From: JAAZIN01 sp964464625
GTDB taxonomy: Bacteria; Bacillota; Dethiobacteria; DTU022
Assembly: GCA_964464625.1 (NCBI GenBank)
Contig: CAYXKD010000006.1
Location: 1-64,000 of the forward strand
Length of the DNA stretch: 64,000 nt
Reading direction: 5' to 3'
Position 1 is the first letter of the stretch. Every line of letters starts with the position of its first letter. The notes beneath the pieces were generated by a model that had not been told where the DNA came from, did not search any database, and worked only from the letters and a program-made list of their open reading frames with translations. A program made the translations under genes and the position numbers. Positions 15,690 to 24,506 of the stretch are shown here, piece after piece.

Positions 15690-15718
15690 TTGCTTCTTAT
15701 TTCTAGTTATGTTATGAT
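15690..15718 (+). promoter_or_regulatory. candidate promoter of 6S RNA
   Basis: TTGCTT at 15690-15695 and TATGAT at 15713-15718 are 17 bases apart. Transcription would start near 15725, which matches the 5' end expected from the folded RNA. Confidence 0.6.
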
Positions 15719-15724
15719 TCTAGT

Positions 15725-15912
15725 GCGCAAAGGCCCTGCTGTGTTCGTGTTTACCGATAAAGTTTTGAGCTAACACATGATTCCAGGGAGCCCGGGCTTT
15801 AGCTTGTGGCGTAGCAGCCTCCTCTGAGAGGACCTATAAAGCGGCTAAGAGGGCACCCACCTTTAGGGGGAACAGTTCAAAACCCACGGTCCACGGCATA
15901 GCGGGGTTTTTT
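15725..15912 (+). ncRNA. ssrS: 6S RNA
   Basis: 6S RNA binds the housekeeping RNA polymerase holoenzyme by imitating an open promoter and tunes transcription in stationary phase. The 5' end CCCTGCTGTGTTCG and the 3' end CCACGGCATAGCGGGG match the family termini (E. coli has GATGTTCG and GCGGCATCTCGG). TGCTGTG 15737-15743 pairs with CACGGCA 15892-15898 to close a long rod, and the 3' side carries CACCT, AGGG and TTCAA elements in family order. It ends in GCGGGG plus six T, an intrinsic terminator. In Bacillus subtilis the 6S-1 gene also lies just after aspS, which supports the call. Confidence 0.85.
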
Positions 15913-15937
15913 ACGCAGCAAAAAGGGAGGTGAAAAT

Positions 15938-17263
15938 ATGCTGTTCAAAGCAACAGAAATTTTTGATCAGATCCGACGGGGTCTTGGGGAGGGGACTCAC
16001 CCGGGAGATCTGCTCGAACTGCTCGATCCGCTTGATGATGAAGAGAAAGGTAAACTGCTGAAACTTTTATCCGACAGGGAAGCCGCCTTGCTTATCCAGG
16101 AGATGGAGCAGTTCGACCAGGTATCCCTTTTCCGGCTTCTGGGCAGTGACCGCGCCTCGACAATTCTCAGGGAGATGGCTTCCGACGATGCTGTGGACCT
16201 TTTGGGAGAACTCCTACCCCATGAGACGGCGGAGCTGCTCGAGCTAGTTGATGAGGACGGCGATGAATTTAGCGGGCTGCTCAAGTATCCCGAGGAGAGC
16301 GCCGGGGGGATCATGACTACTGAATTTATCTCTCTCCCCGCGGAACTTCCTGTTGAGGAAGCCATTGCCCGTCTGCGTGAGATCGCCCCCGAGGCAGAGA
16401 CGATCTACTATGTCTTTGTAGTTGATTCTGAGAATAGATTAACGGGTGTTCTTTCGCTGCGCGATCTCATTGCCGCTCCCGACGGCACCCCGCTGAGAGC
16501 GATCATGCGGCGCAATGTGATCAGCGTTAACGCTGCGCTGGATCAGGAGGAGGTGGCCCGGATTGTATCCAGGTATGATCTCCTTGCCGTCCCGGTGGTT
16601 GACGATGAGGATTACCTGTTGGGGATCATCACCGTTGACGATGTCATCGATGTCCTGGAGCAAGAAGCCACTGAGGATATTTACCGCATGGCCGGGGCCG
16701 GTGAAGTAACAGGGATGGATTTCATGGAGGCTCCGGTGCACAGGATTGCCTGGCACCGCACTCCCTGGCTGGTGATCTGCCTGCTGGGGGGCCTCTTCTC
16801 CGGCAGTATTATCGGTGTTTTCGAGAATACTCTTCAATCGATTCTGGTCCTCGCAGTTTTTATCCCGGTGATTATGGATATGGGGGGAAATGTAAGTACC
16901 CAGTCTTCGACGATTTTTGTCCGGGGAATTGCCACAGGCGAAATCGGGGCCGACGATCTCTGGCGCTATTTTACCCGTGAAGTGAGGGTTGGCCTGCTCA
17001 TGGGGCTGATCTTCGGACTGTTCATAGCTCTTGCCGCCTTTATCTGGCAGGGAAGCCCGGTGCTCGGTTTTGTAGTGGGGATTTCCATGTTTGCCACAGT
17101 GGCCCTGGCCACCCTCATCGGATCGCTGGTGCCCGTAATCTTTCACAAATTAAACATCGATCCCGCCATCACATCGGGTCCCCTGGTGACGACAATTAAG
17201 GATATCACCGGCTTGCTCATCTATTTTGGGATGGCCACTCTTTTTCTCGATTATCTGCGCTGA
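15938..17263 (+). CDS. mgtE: magnesium transporter MgtE
   Basis: MgtE is a Mg2+ channel gated by intracellular Mg2+. The 441 residues show the N-terminal superhelical domain (to about 130), two CBS domains (about 135-250), and five membrane helices with the conserved DPAITSGPLVTTIKDITG. A strong AGGGAGGTG precedes ATG 15938. The gene starts only 25 bases after the 6S RNA terminator with no room for a full promoter, so it may depend on read-through from the 6S promoter. I see no M-box Mg2+ riboswitch. Confidence 0.95.
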   Translation: MLFKATEIFDQIRRGLGEGTHPGDLLELLDPLDDEEKGKLLKLLSDREAALLIQEMEQFDQVSLFRLLGSDRASTILREMASDDAVDLLGELLPHETAELLELVDEDGDEFSGLLKYPEESAGGIMTTEFISLPAELPVEEAIARLREIAPEAETIYYVFVVDSENRLTGVLSLRDLIAAPDGTPLRAIMRRNVISVNAALDQEEVARIVSRYDLLAVPVVDDEDYLLGIITVDDVIDVLEQEATEDIYRMAGAGEVTGMDFMEAPVHRIAWHRTPWLVICLLGGLFSGSIIGVFENTLQSILVLAVFIPVIMDMGGNVSTQSSTIFVRGIATGEIGADDLWRYFTREVRVGLLMGLIFGLFIALAAFIWQGSPVLGFVVGISMFATVALATLIGSLVPVIFHKLNIDPAITSGPLVTTIKDITGLLIYFGMATLFLDYLR

Positions 17264-17476
17264 AATGGCAGCTGGTGACAGGTTGCCGCAGCAAAAGGGG
17301 ATTGCCATTACAATAGTGCCGCGAAATTTTATAAGCTGTTTTAACAGGAAGAAGCTTTGCTAAAAATAGCGATTAATGGAGAAATAAAGAAGCCCTTTTA
17401 GGGGAGAAAGAACAAGATACGGCAGCATTCCTGAAGATAAAATGTTATTATATGTCAACACTGTCATTTAGTAGTG

Positions 17477-17507
17477 AAGAGAGGAAAAACTTTTCCTCTC
17501 TTTTTTT
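17477..17507 (+). terminator. intrinsic terminator before the dcw cluster
   Basis: AAGAGAGGAAAA at 17477-17488 pairs with TTTTCCTCTCTT at 17491-17502, followed by a run of T. It isolates the dcw cluster from mgtE transcription. Confidence 0.8.
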
Positions 17508-17540
17508 ATTTTAAGCCATTTTTAAGAAGGAGTTTTTTAA

Positions 17541-17586
17541 AGTGGAGCGAATTGATAATTGAGTGGGGGATAGTGGAGTAAAGTGG
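17541..17586 (+). promoter_or_regulatory. MraZ operator: four AGTGG boxes
   Basis: AGTGG occurs at 17541, 17562, 17572 and 17582; the last three are spaced exactly 10 bases, one helical turn. MraZ is known to bind such GTGG-type direct repeats upstream of its own gene in several bacteria. The boxes surround the possible -10 GATAAT at 17554-17559, so MraZ binding would repress the whole cluster. Confidence 0.7.
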
Positions 17587-17598
17587 ATGGAGGCGCCC

Positions 17599-18030
17599 AT
17601 GTTTACCGGAGAGTACCAGCATACTCTTGATGACAAGGGAAGGGTGATCATCCCGGCCAGACTGCGGGAAGGCCTGGGCGATTCTTTCATGATCACCCGG
17701 GGGCTTGACCGCTGCCTTTTTATATATCACTTTGATGCCTGGAGAAAGATCGAGCAGAAGGTGAAGGAGTTGCCGCTGACCCGCCGCGATGCCCGGGCTT
17801 TTACCCGCTACTTTTTTTCGGGCGCTGCCGAGGCGGAAATCGACCGGCAGGGACGGATATTGATTCCTCAGAATCTGCGTGAATATGCAAGCATTGGGAA
17901 AGAGGTCATGATTATCGGTGTCTCTGACCGGGTAGAAGTATGGAGCGAGGAGGCCTGGAGAGAATATACCAGCGCCGATAATCTCGATTTCGAAGCGGCT
18001 GCTGAAACACTGGCAGATTTTGTTTTCTAA
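17599..18030 (+). CDS. mraZ: transcriptional regulator MraZ
   Basis: MraZ is an AbrB-like DNA-binding protein that controls the division and cell-wall cluster it heads. Its two repeated half-sites are clear: DDKGRVIIPARLRE and DRQGRILIPQNLRE. ATG 17599 follows GGAGG at 17589-17593 and gives 143 residues, the standard length, beginning MFTGEYQHT as in relatives. The longer frame from 17563 would run through the operator boxes and is rejected. Confidence 0.95.
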   Translation: MFTGEYQHTLDDKGRVIIPARLREGLGDSFMITRGLDRCLFIYHFDAWRKIEQKVKELPLTRRDARAFTRYFFSGAAEAEIDRQGRILIPQNLREYASIGKEVMIIGVSDRVEVWSEEAWREYTSADNLDFEAAAETLADFVF

Positions 18031-18042
18031 CGGAGGGTCTGC

Positions 18043-19002
18043 ATGGTGGAAAAGCATATTCCCGTCATGGTCGATGAGATGCTTCACTATCTAGACTGCC
18101 GGGAAAAAGGGATCTATGTTGATGCCACGCTGGGTGACGGCGGACATGCCGCCGCCATCTGCAGCAGACTGGAGCATCCGGGGTTGCTTATCGGGCTCGA
18201 TTGGGACGGTACAGCCCTGGAGCGGGCGGCACGGCGCCTGGCTGCTTTTACCGGTAAATTTCGGCTGCTGCAGAGAAGCTATACCGAACTGGGGGCTGTC
18301 CTGGATGAGCTTGGATGTCAGCGGGTAGATGGTATTTTGGCAGACCTCGGTGTTTCCACTCTTCAGTTGATGGACCCTTCGCGCGGTTTTTCTTACCGCC
18401 AGGAGGAGCATCTGGATATGCGCATGGATCGTCGTATGGATACCGATGCCGCCCATCTGGTCAACGGCCTTCCGGAGCATTCACTGGCCAGGCTCATCTT
18501 CCGCTACGGCGAAGAGAGATGGGCCCGTAGGATCGCCGCCCGGGTGGTATCTTACCGTGAAAGAAGTGGGCCTATCGAAAGCGGCGCAGAGCTGGCTGAA
18601 ATTGTTAAGAAGGCCATTCCTGCAGCTGCACGGCGAAAAGGAGGCCATCCGGCGAGGCGTACATTCCAGGCGCTGCGCATTGCTGTGAACAGCGAGCTTG
18701 AAAATATCGAAGGTTTTCTCCCCCAGGCTGTATCGCATCTGAATCCGGGGGGGAGGATCTGCGTCATCGCTTATCATTCCCTGGAGGATCGTATTGTAAA
18801 GCGTTTTTTTCGGGAGCGCTCCCATCGCTGCAGCTGTCCTCCCGATTTGCCCTGCAGCTGCAAGGGAGAGGGAGAACTGCTTCTGCTTACCCGGAAAGCG
18901 GTCCGCCCCCGGGAGGAGGAAGTGTCGCTTAACCCCCGCGCCCGCAGCGCTCTGCTGCGCGCAGCGGAGAGGCGCGTTCTAAAAGAAGAAGAAGGTGCAT
19001 AA
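18043..19002 (+). CDS. rsmH: 16S rRNA (cytosine-1402-N4)-methyltransferase
   Basis: RsmH (MraW) methylates N4 of C1402 in the decoding centre of 16S rRNA, using S-adenosylmethionine. Signatures are DATLGDGGHA (SAM loop), DLGVSTLQLMDPSRGFSY and AYHSLEDRIVKRFF. The 319 residues are typical. It lies 12 bases after mraZ with GGAGG before ATG 18043, and its end overlaps the next gene by eight bases. Confidence 0.96.
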   Translation: MVEKHIPVMVDEMLHYLDCREKGIYVDATLGDGGHAAAICSRLEHPGLLIGLDWDGTALERAARRLAAFTGKFRLLQRSYTELGAVLDELGCQRVDGILADLGVSTLQLMDPSRGFSYRQEEHLDMRMDRRMDTDAAHLVNGLPEHSLARLIFRYGEERWARRIAARVVSYRERSGPIESGAELAEIVKKAIPAAARRKGGHPARRTFQALRIAVNSELENIEGFLPQAVSHLNPGGRICVIAYHSLEDRIVKRFFRERSHRCSCPPDLPCSCKGEGELLLLTRKAVRPREEEVSLNPRARSALLRAAERRVLKEEEGA

Positions 19003-19399
19003 AGTGTTACAGGCCAGAAATACTGCAATCGCCCACAGGCATGCTCCGGAAAGAGTATACAGACCTGCCGTTAAAGAGGTCCCGGTTAAAGAGCGCAGCC
19101 GCTTAGGGGTAAAAAAATTGATTTTTCTTCTGCTGACAGGCTGTTTTCTTTTAGCCCTGATAATCATTGCCCAGTACTCATCCATGGTCACTTTGCAGTA
19201 CAGACTGGGCGGGGTTGAAAAGAGGATGGATACCTTGCAGGAGGAATTCCGGCAACTGGAACAGGAGGCAGCCCGGCTGAGCTCCCTGGCTCGTATAGAG
19301 ACGATTGCCCGTTCCGAACTGGGCATGCAGGAACCGGAAAATGGCCAAATCAGGGTTCTGACAGCCGTCCGGGAAGACGGTTCCACCCGGGGAGAGTGA
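18995..19399 (+). CDS. ftsL: cell division protein FtsL-like
   Basis: This is a bitopic membrane protein: about 48 basic cytoplasmic residues, one membrane helix (LIFLLLTGCFLLALIII), then a coiled coil with heptad leucines. FtsL joins DivIB and DivIC at the septum and activates septal wall synthesis. Sequence similarity in this family is weak; the call rests on architecture and position between rsmH and the PBP gene. GTG 18995 overlaps rsmH, and GTG 19004 is an alternative start. Confidence 0.8.
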   Translation: MHKVLQARNTAIAHRHAPERVYRPAVKEVPVKERSRLGVKKLIFLLLTGCFLLALIIIAQYSSMVTLQYRLGGVEKRMDTLQEEFRQLEQEAARLSSLARIETIARSELGMQEPENGQIRVLTAVREDGSTRGE

Positions 19400-19406
19400 G
19401 TGCTGC

Positions 19407-21506
19407 TTGATAGAGGTTCCGGTAACACTGTCAACGGTGCGGCGCAGGGTTGCATACATGTTGTTCATCATTGTCCTGACAGTTTCCATCCTTATCGGCC
19501 GGCTGGCCTGGCTGCAAATCTTTCGATCTGAAGAACTCTACGGCGCAGCCTGGGAACAATGGAACCGCAGCATTCCCGCGCGTTCACCCCGGGGCGCCAT
19601 CTATGATCGCCAGGGGAGGATGTTTGCCGGCAGCACCACCGTGGATACGGTTGTGGCCATTCCGGCGCAGGTTGAAAATCCCGGGGAGACGGCCAAAGAG
19701 CTGGCACCCCTTCTCGGTCTGTCAGAAAGCGATCTTCACGAAAAGCTGACGATGAATTGCAGCTCCATCTACTTAAAGCGTAAGGTGCCGCCGGAGATTT
19801 CGCAGGCGGTGCGGGAACTGAAGCTGCCGGGAATTATCTTTACGACAGAGGGGCAGCGTTATTATCCCAATGGAACTCTTGCCTCACAGCTGCTTGGTTT
19901 TGTGGGTATGGATGAGGGGCTTGCCGGGCTGGAGCTCTATTACGAGGACTACCTTAAGGGGAAAGAGGGCTATCTTCTTTTCCCTTGCGATAACCTGAAC
20001 AGGCCCATACCTCACGAGATTAAGCGCTTTGTGCCGCCCAAGGAGGGGATGGATCTTTACCTGACCATCGATGAGACTATCCAGTATATCGTCGAGCGGG
20101 AACTGGCCCGGGCAATGATAGAGTTCGGGCCTAAAGGGGTCATGGCCATCGCCGCTGATCCCCACAGCGGCGCCATTCTGGCGGCAGCCTCAAAACCCGA
20201 TTATGATCCGCTGCATTATGACCGTGTTGATTCAAAATACTGGGCTTTGCCGCCGGTGACCGCTTCATTTGAGCCGGGATCAACTTTTAAGCTTGTCACC
20301 CTCTGTGCCGCCATTGAAGAGGGGTTATATAATGAAAATGAATATTTTTTCTGCCGGGGATTCGCCAGCGTGGGCGGGCATAATCTGCGCTGCTGGACCG
20401 GCAGCGGCCACGGCAGCATTACCTATCTCCAGGCTGTGGAGAGTTCCTGCAACCCGGCTTTTATAAATCTGGGGCAGCGCCTGGGGGAGGAAAAACTTTT
20501 CAGCTATATCCATGCTTTTGGATACGGCGGGCTAAGCGGCATCGACTATCCCGGGGAGAGTGGCGGCCTTATCTTTGAGCCGGAGCAGGTGGGCCCGGTA
20601 GAGCTGGCCACGAGTGCTTTTGGCCAGGGGGTTTCGGTGACACCGCTACAGCAGCTGATGGCTGTTTCAGCCATTGCCAACGGGGGTTATCTGATGAAAC
20701 CCTACCTGGTGAAGGAGATCTGCAATATGGAAGGGGAGATCGTCTATGAGCGGCAGCCCGAAGTTGTCCGCCAGGTAATCTCCAAAGCCACTGCCGATAA
20801 GGCCGCCTGGATCATGGAGAATGTAACCATCCGCGGCAGCGGCATGAATGCGGCCATTGAAGGATACCGCATCGCTTCAAAAACAGGGACGGCGGAAAAA
20901 GTGGGCCCCGACGGCAGATATATATCGGGAAGCTATATTGTCTCCTTTATCGGTTTTGTTCCGGTTGAAGATCCCCGGATTGTGATCTATGTGGCTGTGG
21001 ATGGGGCTACCCGGGGTCCCCAGTGGGGTTCCCAGATCGGCGCCCCCGTGTTTAAATGGATCGCCACCGATGTGCTTACCTATATGCAGGTGCCGCCCTC
21101 GGAGATTGATGCTCCCCTTGCCGTGCCGGTGCAGGTGCCCGACCTGCAGGGGCTTAGTGTGCATGATGCGGCGGCGCAGCTTGATACGGCGGGGTTGATG
21201 TTAAGACTCGTGGGAGAAGGGCAATATATTGTTAATCAGACGCCTAAAGCGGGGGCTTCTGTCTCCCCGCAGACGGAGATAATTGTCTATCTGGGTGAAG
21301 ACGATGCTTTTTCCGGAGGCACTATCAGTGTGCCCGACCTGAGCGGTTTTACCGTAAAGGATGTGGGCCAGGTGCTGAGCTGGCTGGGCCTGTACCTGGA
21401 GGCGGAAGGTTCGGGAATCGCACTGCGCCAGGAGCCTGCTCCGGGGACAGCAGTAGAGCAGGGAGAGGTGATTAAAGTGTTTTTCGGGACTCCCCTGGAG
21501 CAGTGA
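19407..21506 (+). CDS. spoVD: penicillin-binding protein 2/SpoVD type with PASTA domains
   Basis: This class B transpeptidase cross-links peptidoglycan at the septum or in the spore cortex. It has one N-terminal membrane helix, the PBP dimerisation domain, and the transpeptidase domain with active-site Ser in GSTFK (about 292), the SCN motif (about 347) and KTGTAE (about 491). Two C-terminal PASTA domains follow (about 580-645 and 650-697). PASTA plus dcw position fits SpoVD/PbpB. No second PBP lies nearby, so it may serve vegetative division as well as sporulation. The likely start is TTG 19407. Confidence 0.9.
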   Translation: MIEVPVTLSTVRRRVAYMLFIIVLTVSILIGRLAWLQIFRSEELYGAAWEQWNRSIPARSPRGAIYDRQGRMFAGSTTVDTVVAIPAQVENPGETAKELAPLLGLSESDLHEKLTMNCSSIYLKRKVPPEISQAVRELKLPGIIFTTEGQRYYPNGTLASQLLGFVGMDEGLAGLELYYEDYLKGKEGYLLFPCDNLNRPIPHEIKRFVPPKEGMDLYLTIDETIQYIVERELARAMIEFGPKGVMAIAADPHSGAILAAASKPDYDPLHYDRVDSKYWALPPVTASFEPGSTFKLVTLCAAIEEGLYNENEYFFCRGFASVGGHNLRCWTGSGHGSITYLQAVESSCNPAFINLGQRLGEEKLFSYIHAFGYGGLSGIDYPGESGGLIFEPEQVGPVELATSAFGQGVSVTPLQQLMAVSAIANGGYLMKPYLVKEICNMEGEIVYERQPEVVRQVISKATADKAAWIMENVTIRGSGMNAAIEGYRIASKTGTAEKVGPDGRYISGSYIVSFIGFVPVEDPRIVIYVAVDGATRGPQWGSQIGAPVFKWIATDVLTYMQVPPSEIDAPLAVPVQVPDLQGLSVHDAAAQLDTAGLMLRLVGEGQYIVNQTPKAGASVSPQTEIIVYLGEDDAFSGGTISVPDLSGFTVKDVGQVLSWLGLYLEAEGSGIALRQEPAPGTAVEQGEVIKVFFGTPLEQ

Positions 21507-21604
21507 GGTGAGGAAGGCTCTGGCACAGCCTTTTTAATCCCGGAATATGATACAATACCGGGTTGAAGGAAGGACCCGGAAAGAAACTCCGGGAGAGAGG
21601 CTGT

Positions 21605-23125
21605 ATGCGAAAAGTGCCGCTGGGTGAACTGTTAGAAGCGCTGTTATTGAAAAGCGTGGAAGGAGAGATTGCAGGTGAGGTGAGCGGATTGGCCTGCCAT
21701 ACCGAAAAAGTTGAGCCCGGGTCGCTCTTTTTTTCATTGGAGGGGCGCTGCGGGGAGGGGTGGCAATATGCTGAAGAGGCCTTCCGGAGGGGTGCCCTGG
21801 CCGCAGTGGTGGCGCGGGATTGCCCTCTGAAGGGCTTTCCTTTGGTGCGGGTGCCGGAGGTGAGACCGGCCATGGCGCTGCTGGCCGATCGTTTCTACGA
21901 TCATCCCTCTCGCAATTTCCGCCTTATTGGAGTAACGGGCACCAACGGGAAGACAACAACGGCTCATCTCATTGACAGGCTTTTCCAGGCCAGGGGGGAG
22001 GTCACAGGGCTGCTGGGGACAACAGGCTATCGCCTGGGAAATGATACCTTATCCGCCAGGGCGACTACTCCGGAGGCGCCGGAGCTGCAGGAGCTTTTTG
22101 CCCGGCTCTCCACCGGGGGCGCCGCTCATGTGACCATGGAGGTGTCGTCGCATGCTCTGGCCCAGGACCGCATCCTGGGCTGCCGATTTGATATTGCTGT
22201 GCTGACGAACATTACCGGTGAGCATCTTGATTTCCACAAAACCTTTGCCTCCTATCTCAGGGCAAAAACAATGTTTTTTGCCCATATGGGGTGGAGCGGC
22301 GGCGAAAGTGAAAAGGGTCCGCGGGCGGTGGTGCTAAATGCCGATTCGCGTTGTTACCGCTATATCAGGCGCTGGACAAAAGGGCAATATATCACTTATG
22401 GGATAGAGGCCCCGGCAGATGTGCGGGCTGAAGAAATACATTGTGGGACTGCAGGAATTGCTTTCCTGATCCGCTCTTTCGCAGGGAGCGAGTATTTCCG
22501 GCTCCCCCTGAAAGGGAGGTTCAACATTTACAATACCCTGGCCGCGATTTCGGCGGGCCTGGTGGAGGGGTTTAAACTTTCGGAGATGGCGGCCATCTTC
22601 GCTTCTTTTCCAGGTGTGCCCGGCCGCCTGGAGGCTGTGGAGGCGGGACAGGATTATATGGTCCTTGTTGATTTTGCCCATACTCCCGACGGCCTGGCCA
22701 GTGCGCTGCAGGCGGCCCGGGAATTTACTCCGGGCCGGGTAATTACGGTCTTCGGATGCGGTGGCGAGCGGGATCGCAGTAAGCGTCCACTCATGGGCGA
22801 GGCTGCCGGCGGCAACAGCGATCTGGTGATCCTTACTGACGACAACCCGCGGGGCGAGGTACCGGCTCAGATTTACAGCGAGGTGCTGCCGGGACTGGAG
22901 CGGTGCTTGCCCGGTGAGGGATACCGGGTGATACCGGATCGCAGGGAGGCCATCGCCGCGGCACTTGCTGCTGCAGGCAGAGGCGATCTTGTTCTTATAG
23001 CCGGCAAAGGACATGAAACAGAGCAGATCTACAATGACGACAGTTTTCCTTTTAGCGACGGGGCGGTGGCTCGGGCTCTCATCCGTTCGAGCCTGGAGAG
23101 GAGAGATGGAGGCTGTGTCAATTAA
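21605..23125 (+). CDS. murE: UDP-MurNAc-tripeptide synthetase, meso-DAP adding
   Basis: MurE adds the third amino acid to the wall precursor UDP-MurNAc-L-Ala-D-Glu. The ATP loop GVTGTNGKTTTAHL and the DNPR motif (LTDDNPRGE, about residue 413) are present; DNPR selects meso-diaminopimelate rather than lysine. ATG 21605 follows GGGAGAGAGG and gives 506 residues. The longer frame from TTG 21563 lacks a ribosome-binding site. It overlaps murF by 20 bases. Confidence 0.95.
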   Translation: MRKVPLGELLEALLLKSVEGEIAGEVSGLACHTEKVEPGSLFFSLEGRCGEGWQYAEEAFRRGALAAVVARDCPLKGFPLVRVPEVRPAMALLADRFYDHPSRNFRLIGVTGTNGKTTTAHLIDRLFQARGEVTGLLGTTGYRLGNDTLSARATTPEAPELQELFARLSTGGAAHVTMEVSSHALAQDRILGCRFDIAVLTNITGEHLDFHKTFASYLRAKTMFFAHMGWSGGESEKGPRAVVLNADSRCYRYIRRWTKGQYITYGIEAPADVRAEEIHCGTAGIAFLIRSFAGSEYFRLPLKGRFNIYNTLAAISAGLVEGFKLSEMAAIFASFPGVPGRLEAVEAGQDYMVLVDFAHTPDGLASALQAAREFTPGRVITVFGCGGERDRSKRPLMGEAAGGNSDLVILTDDNPRGEVPAQIYSEVLPGLERCLPGEGYRVIPDRREAIAAALAAAGRGDLVLIAGKGHETEQIYNDDSFPFSDGAVARALIRSSLERRDGGCVN

Positions 23126-24503
23126 AGGAGCAGAGCTGATAAAGGCCTGCCGGGGTGAGCTGCTTCAGGGTGATCCGGAGCGGAACCTCACCGGCTTCTC
23201 CATTGATTCCCGGTGTATCCGCCAGGGTGACTTCTTTGTGCCGCTGCGTGGTGAAAAAGATGACGGGCATCTTTATGTACCCGGCGCCATTGCCGCGGGG
23301 GCAGCGGGATCTTTTTATGCCCTCCGCCCGTTACCCCATTTGCCGCCGCAAGCCCTGCTTATCGGGGTTCCCCATGTACTGGCTGCGCTGCAGCAGGCGG
23401 GCGCTTTTCACCGGCGCCGTTTCACCCTGCCGGTAATCGGGGTTACCGGAAGCAGCGGGAAAACCACAACGAAGGATTTAATTGCAAGCGTCCTCTCCGG
23501 CGGAATGAAGGTTTTAAAGACTGAGGGGAATTTGAATAACGAAATTGGCCTTCCCCTGACCCTGCTGCGCCTTGATGAAAGCTGCCGGGCAGCGGTGTTG
23601 GAGATGGCGATGAGTGCGCCGGGGGAGATCGCAGAACTGGCGCAGTGGGCTCTTCCCGATATCGGGGTGATCACCAATGTGGGCGAAGCCCACATTGGAA
23701 TGCTGGGCAGCATATCTGCCATCGCTGCAGCAAAGGAGGAGCTGCTCCACGCCATCGGCCCCGGAGGCACGGCTGTTCTCAATGGAGAGGACCCGCACCT
23801 CAGGGAGATGGCCGCGCATTTTGACGGAAAAGTATTTACATATGGATTTAAACAGGGTGATATCAGGGCAACATCCCTGCTGATGCAGGGGGAGGGCAGC
23901 GTATTTGAGGTGACTTTTCCCAATGGTGAGGTGGGGAGTTTTAGCCTTCCCTTTCCCGGGCGTCACTTTGTAAGCAATGCCCTGGCTGCTCTTGCTGTGG
24001 GCTATATTCTGGGGTTAACGGTGCTGCAAATGCAGGAAGGCCTGAGTAAAAGCGAGCTCACTGCAGGACGGATGGAGCTACTTACGAATCGTGCCGGGCT
24101 AAAGATAATTGATGATAGCTACAATGCCAATCCAGATTCAATGCGGGCGGCGCTGGAGGCGCTCCGGGATCTGGGCGGGGTCAATTCCATTGCTGTTCTG
24201 GGGGACATGTTTGAGCTTGGCTCTGTGGCACTGCAGGTGCACCGCGAAATAGGGGACTATGCGGGGCACTGCCGTATTGGAGCGCTTGTTACTGTGGGTG
24301 AATTGGCAGCGGAGTTCGCCGCCGGTGCCCGGGGGAAGGGTCTTCCCGCTGAGGCCTGCCGCAGCCACGCCGGAGCAGTCGCCGCGATAAAAAAATTTTT
24401 ACCGGCAAATTGTGCGGGATGGTATATCCTGGTAAAAGGGTCGCGGGGTATGCGCATGGAAACAATTGTCGATGAATTGATGGAGATGCCCGGGGGGGAT
24501 TGA
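23106..24503 (+). CDS. murF: UDP-MurNAc-pentapeptide synthetase
   Basis: MurF ligates D-Ala-D-Ala to the tripeptide precursor, completing the cytoplasmic pentapeptide. The ATP loop GVTGSSGKTTTKDL, MAMSAPGEI, NVGEAHIGMLGS and DDSYNANPDSM are characteristic. I take ATG 23106 (465 residues) behind GGAGAGGAG. GTG 23115 is possible, and a frame further upstream is murE sequence read out of frame. Confidence 0.95.
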   Translation: MEAVSIKGAELIKACRGELLQGDPERNLTGFSIDSRCIRQGDFFVPLRGEKDDGHLYVPGAIAAGAAGSFYALRPLPHLPPQALLIGVPHVLAALQQAGAFHRRRFTLPVIGVTGSSGKTTTKDLIASVLSGGMKVLKTEGNLNNEIGLPLTLLRLDESCRAAVLEMAMSAPGEIAELAQWALPDIGVITNVGEAHIGMLGSISAIAAAKEELLHAIGPGGTAVLNGEDPHLREMAAHFDGKVFTYGFKQGDIRATSLLMQGEGSVFEVTFPNGEVGSFSLPFPGRHFVSNALAALAVGYILGLTVLQMQEGLSKSELTAGRMELLTNRAGLKIIDDSYNANPDSMRAALEALRDLGGVNSIAVLGDMFELGSVALQVHREIGDYAGHCRIGALVTVGELAAEFAAGARGKGLPAEACRSHAGAVAAIKKFLPANCAGWYILVKGSRGMRMETIVDELMEMPGGD

Positions 24504-24506
24504 GCA

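Larger units (their letters stand above)
17264..17598. other. intergenic region between mgtE and mraZ
   Basis: About 335 bases hold no gene. The first 210 show no clear signal. A strong intrinsic terminator at 17477-17507 and the MraZ operator at 17541-17586 fill the rest; both are listed separately. GATAAT at 17554-17559 could be the -10 of the dcw promoter, with no convincing -35. Confidence 0.5.

Noticed and set aside
15725..15912. M-box (Mg2+) riboswitch before mgtE
   Set aside because: The position suggested it, but the sequence termini and closing stem match 6S RNA and no M-box core is found.
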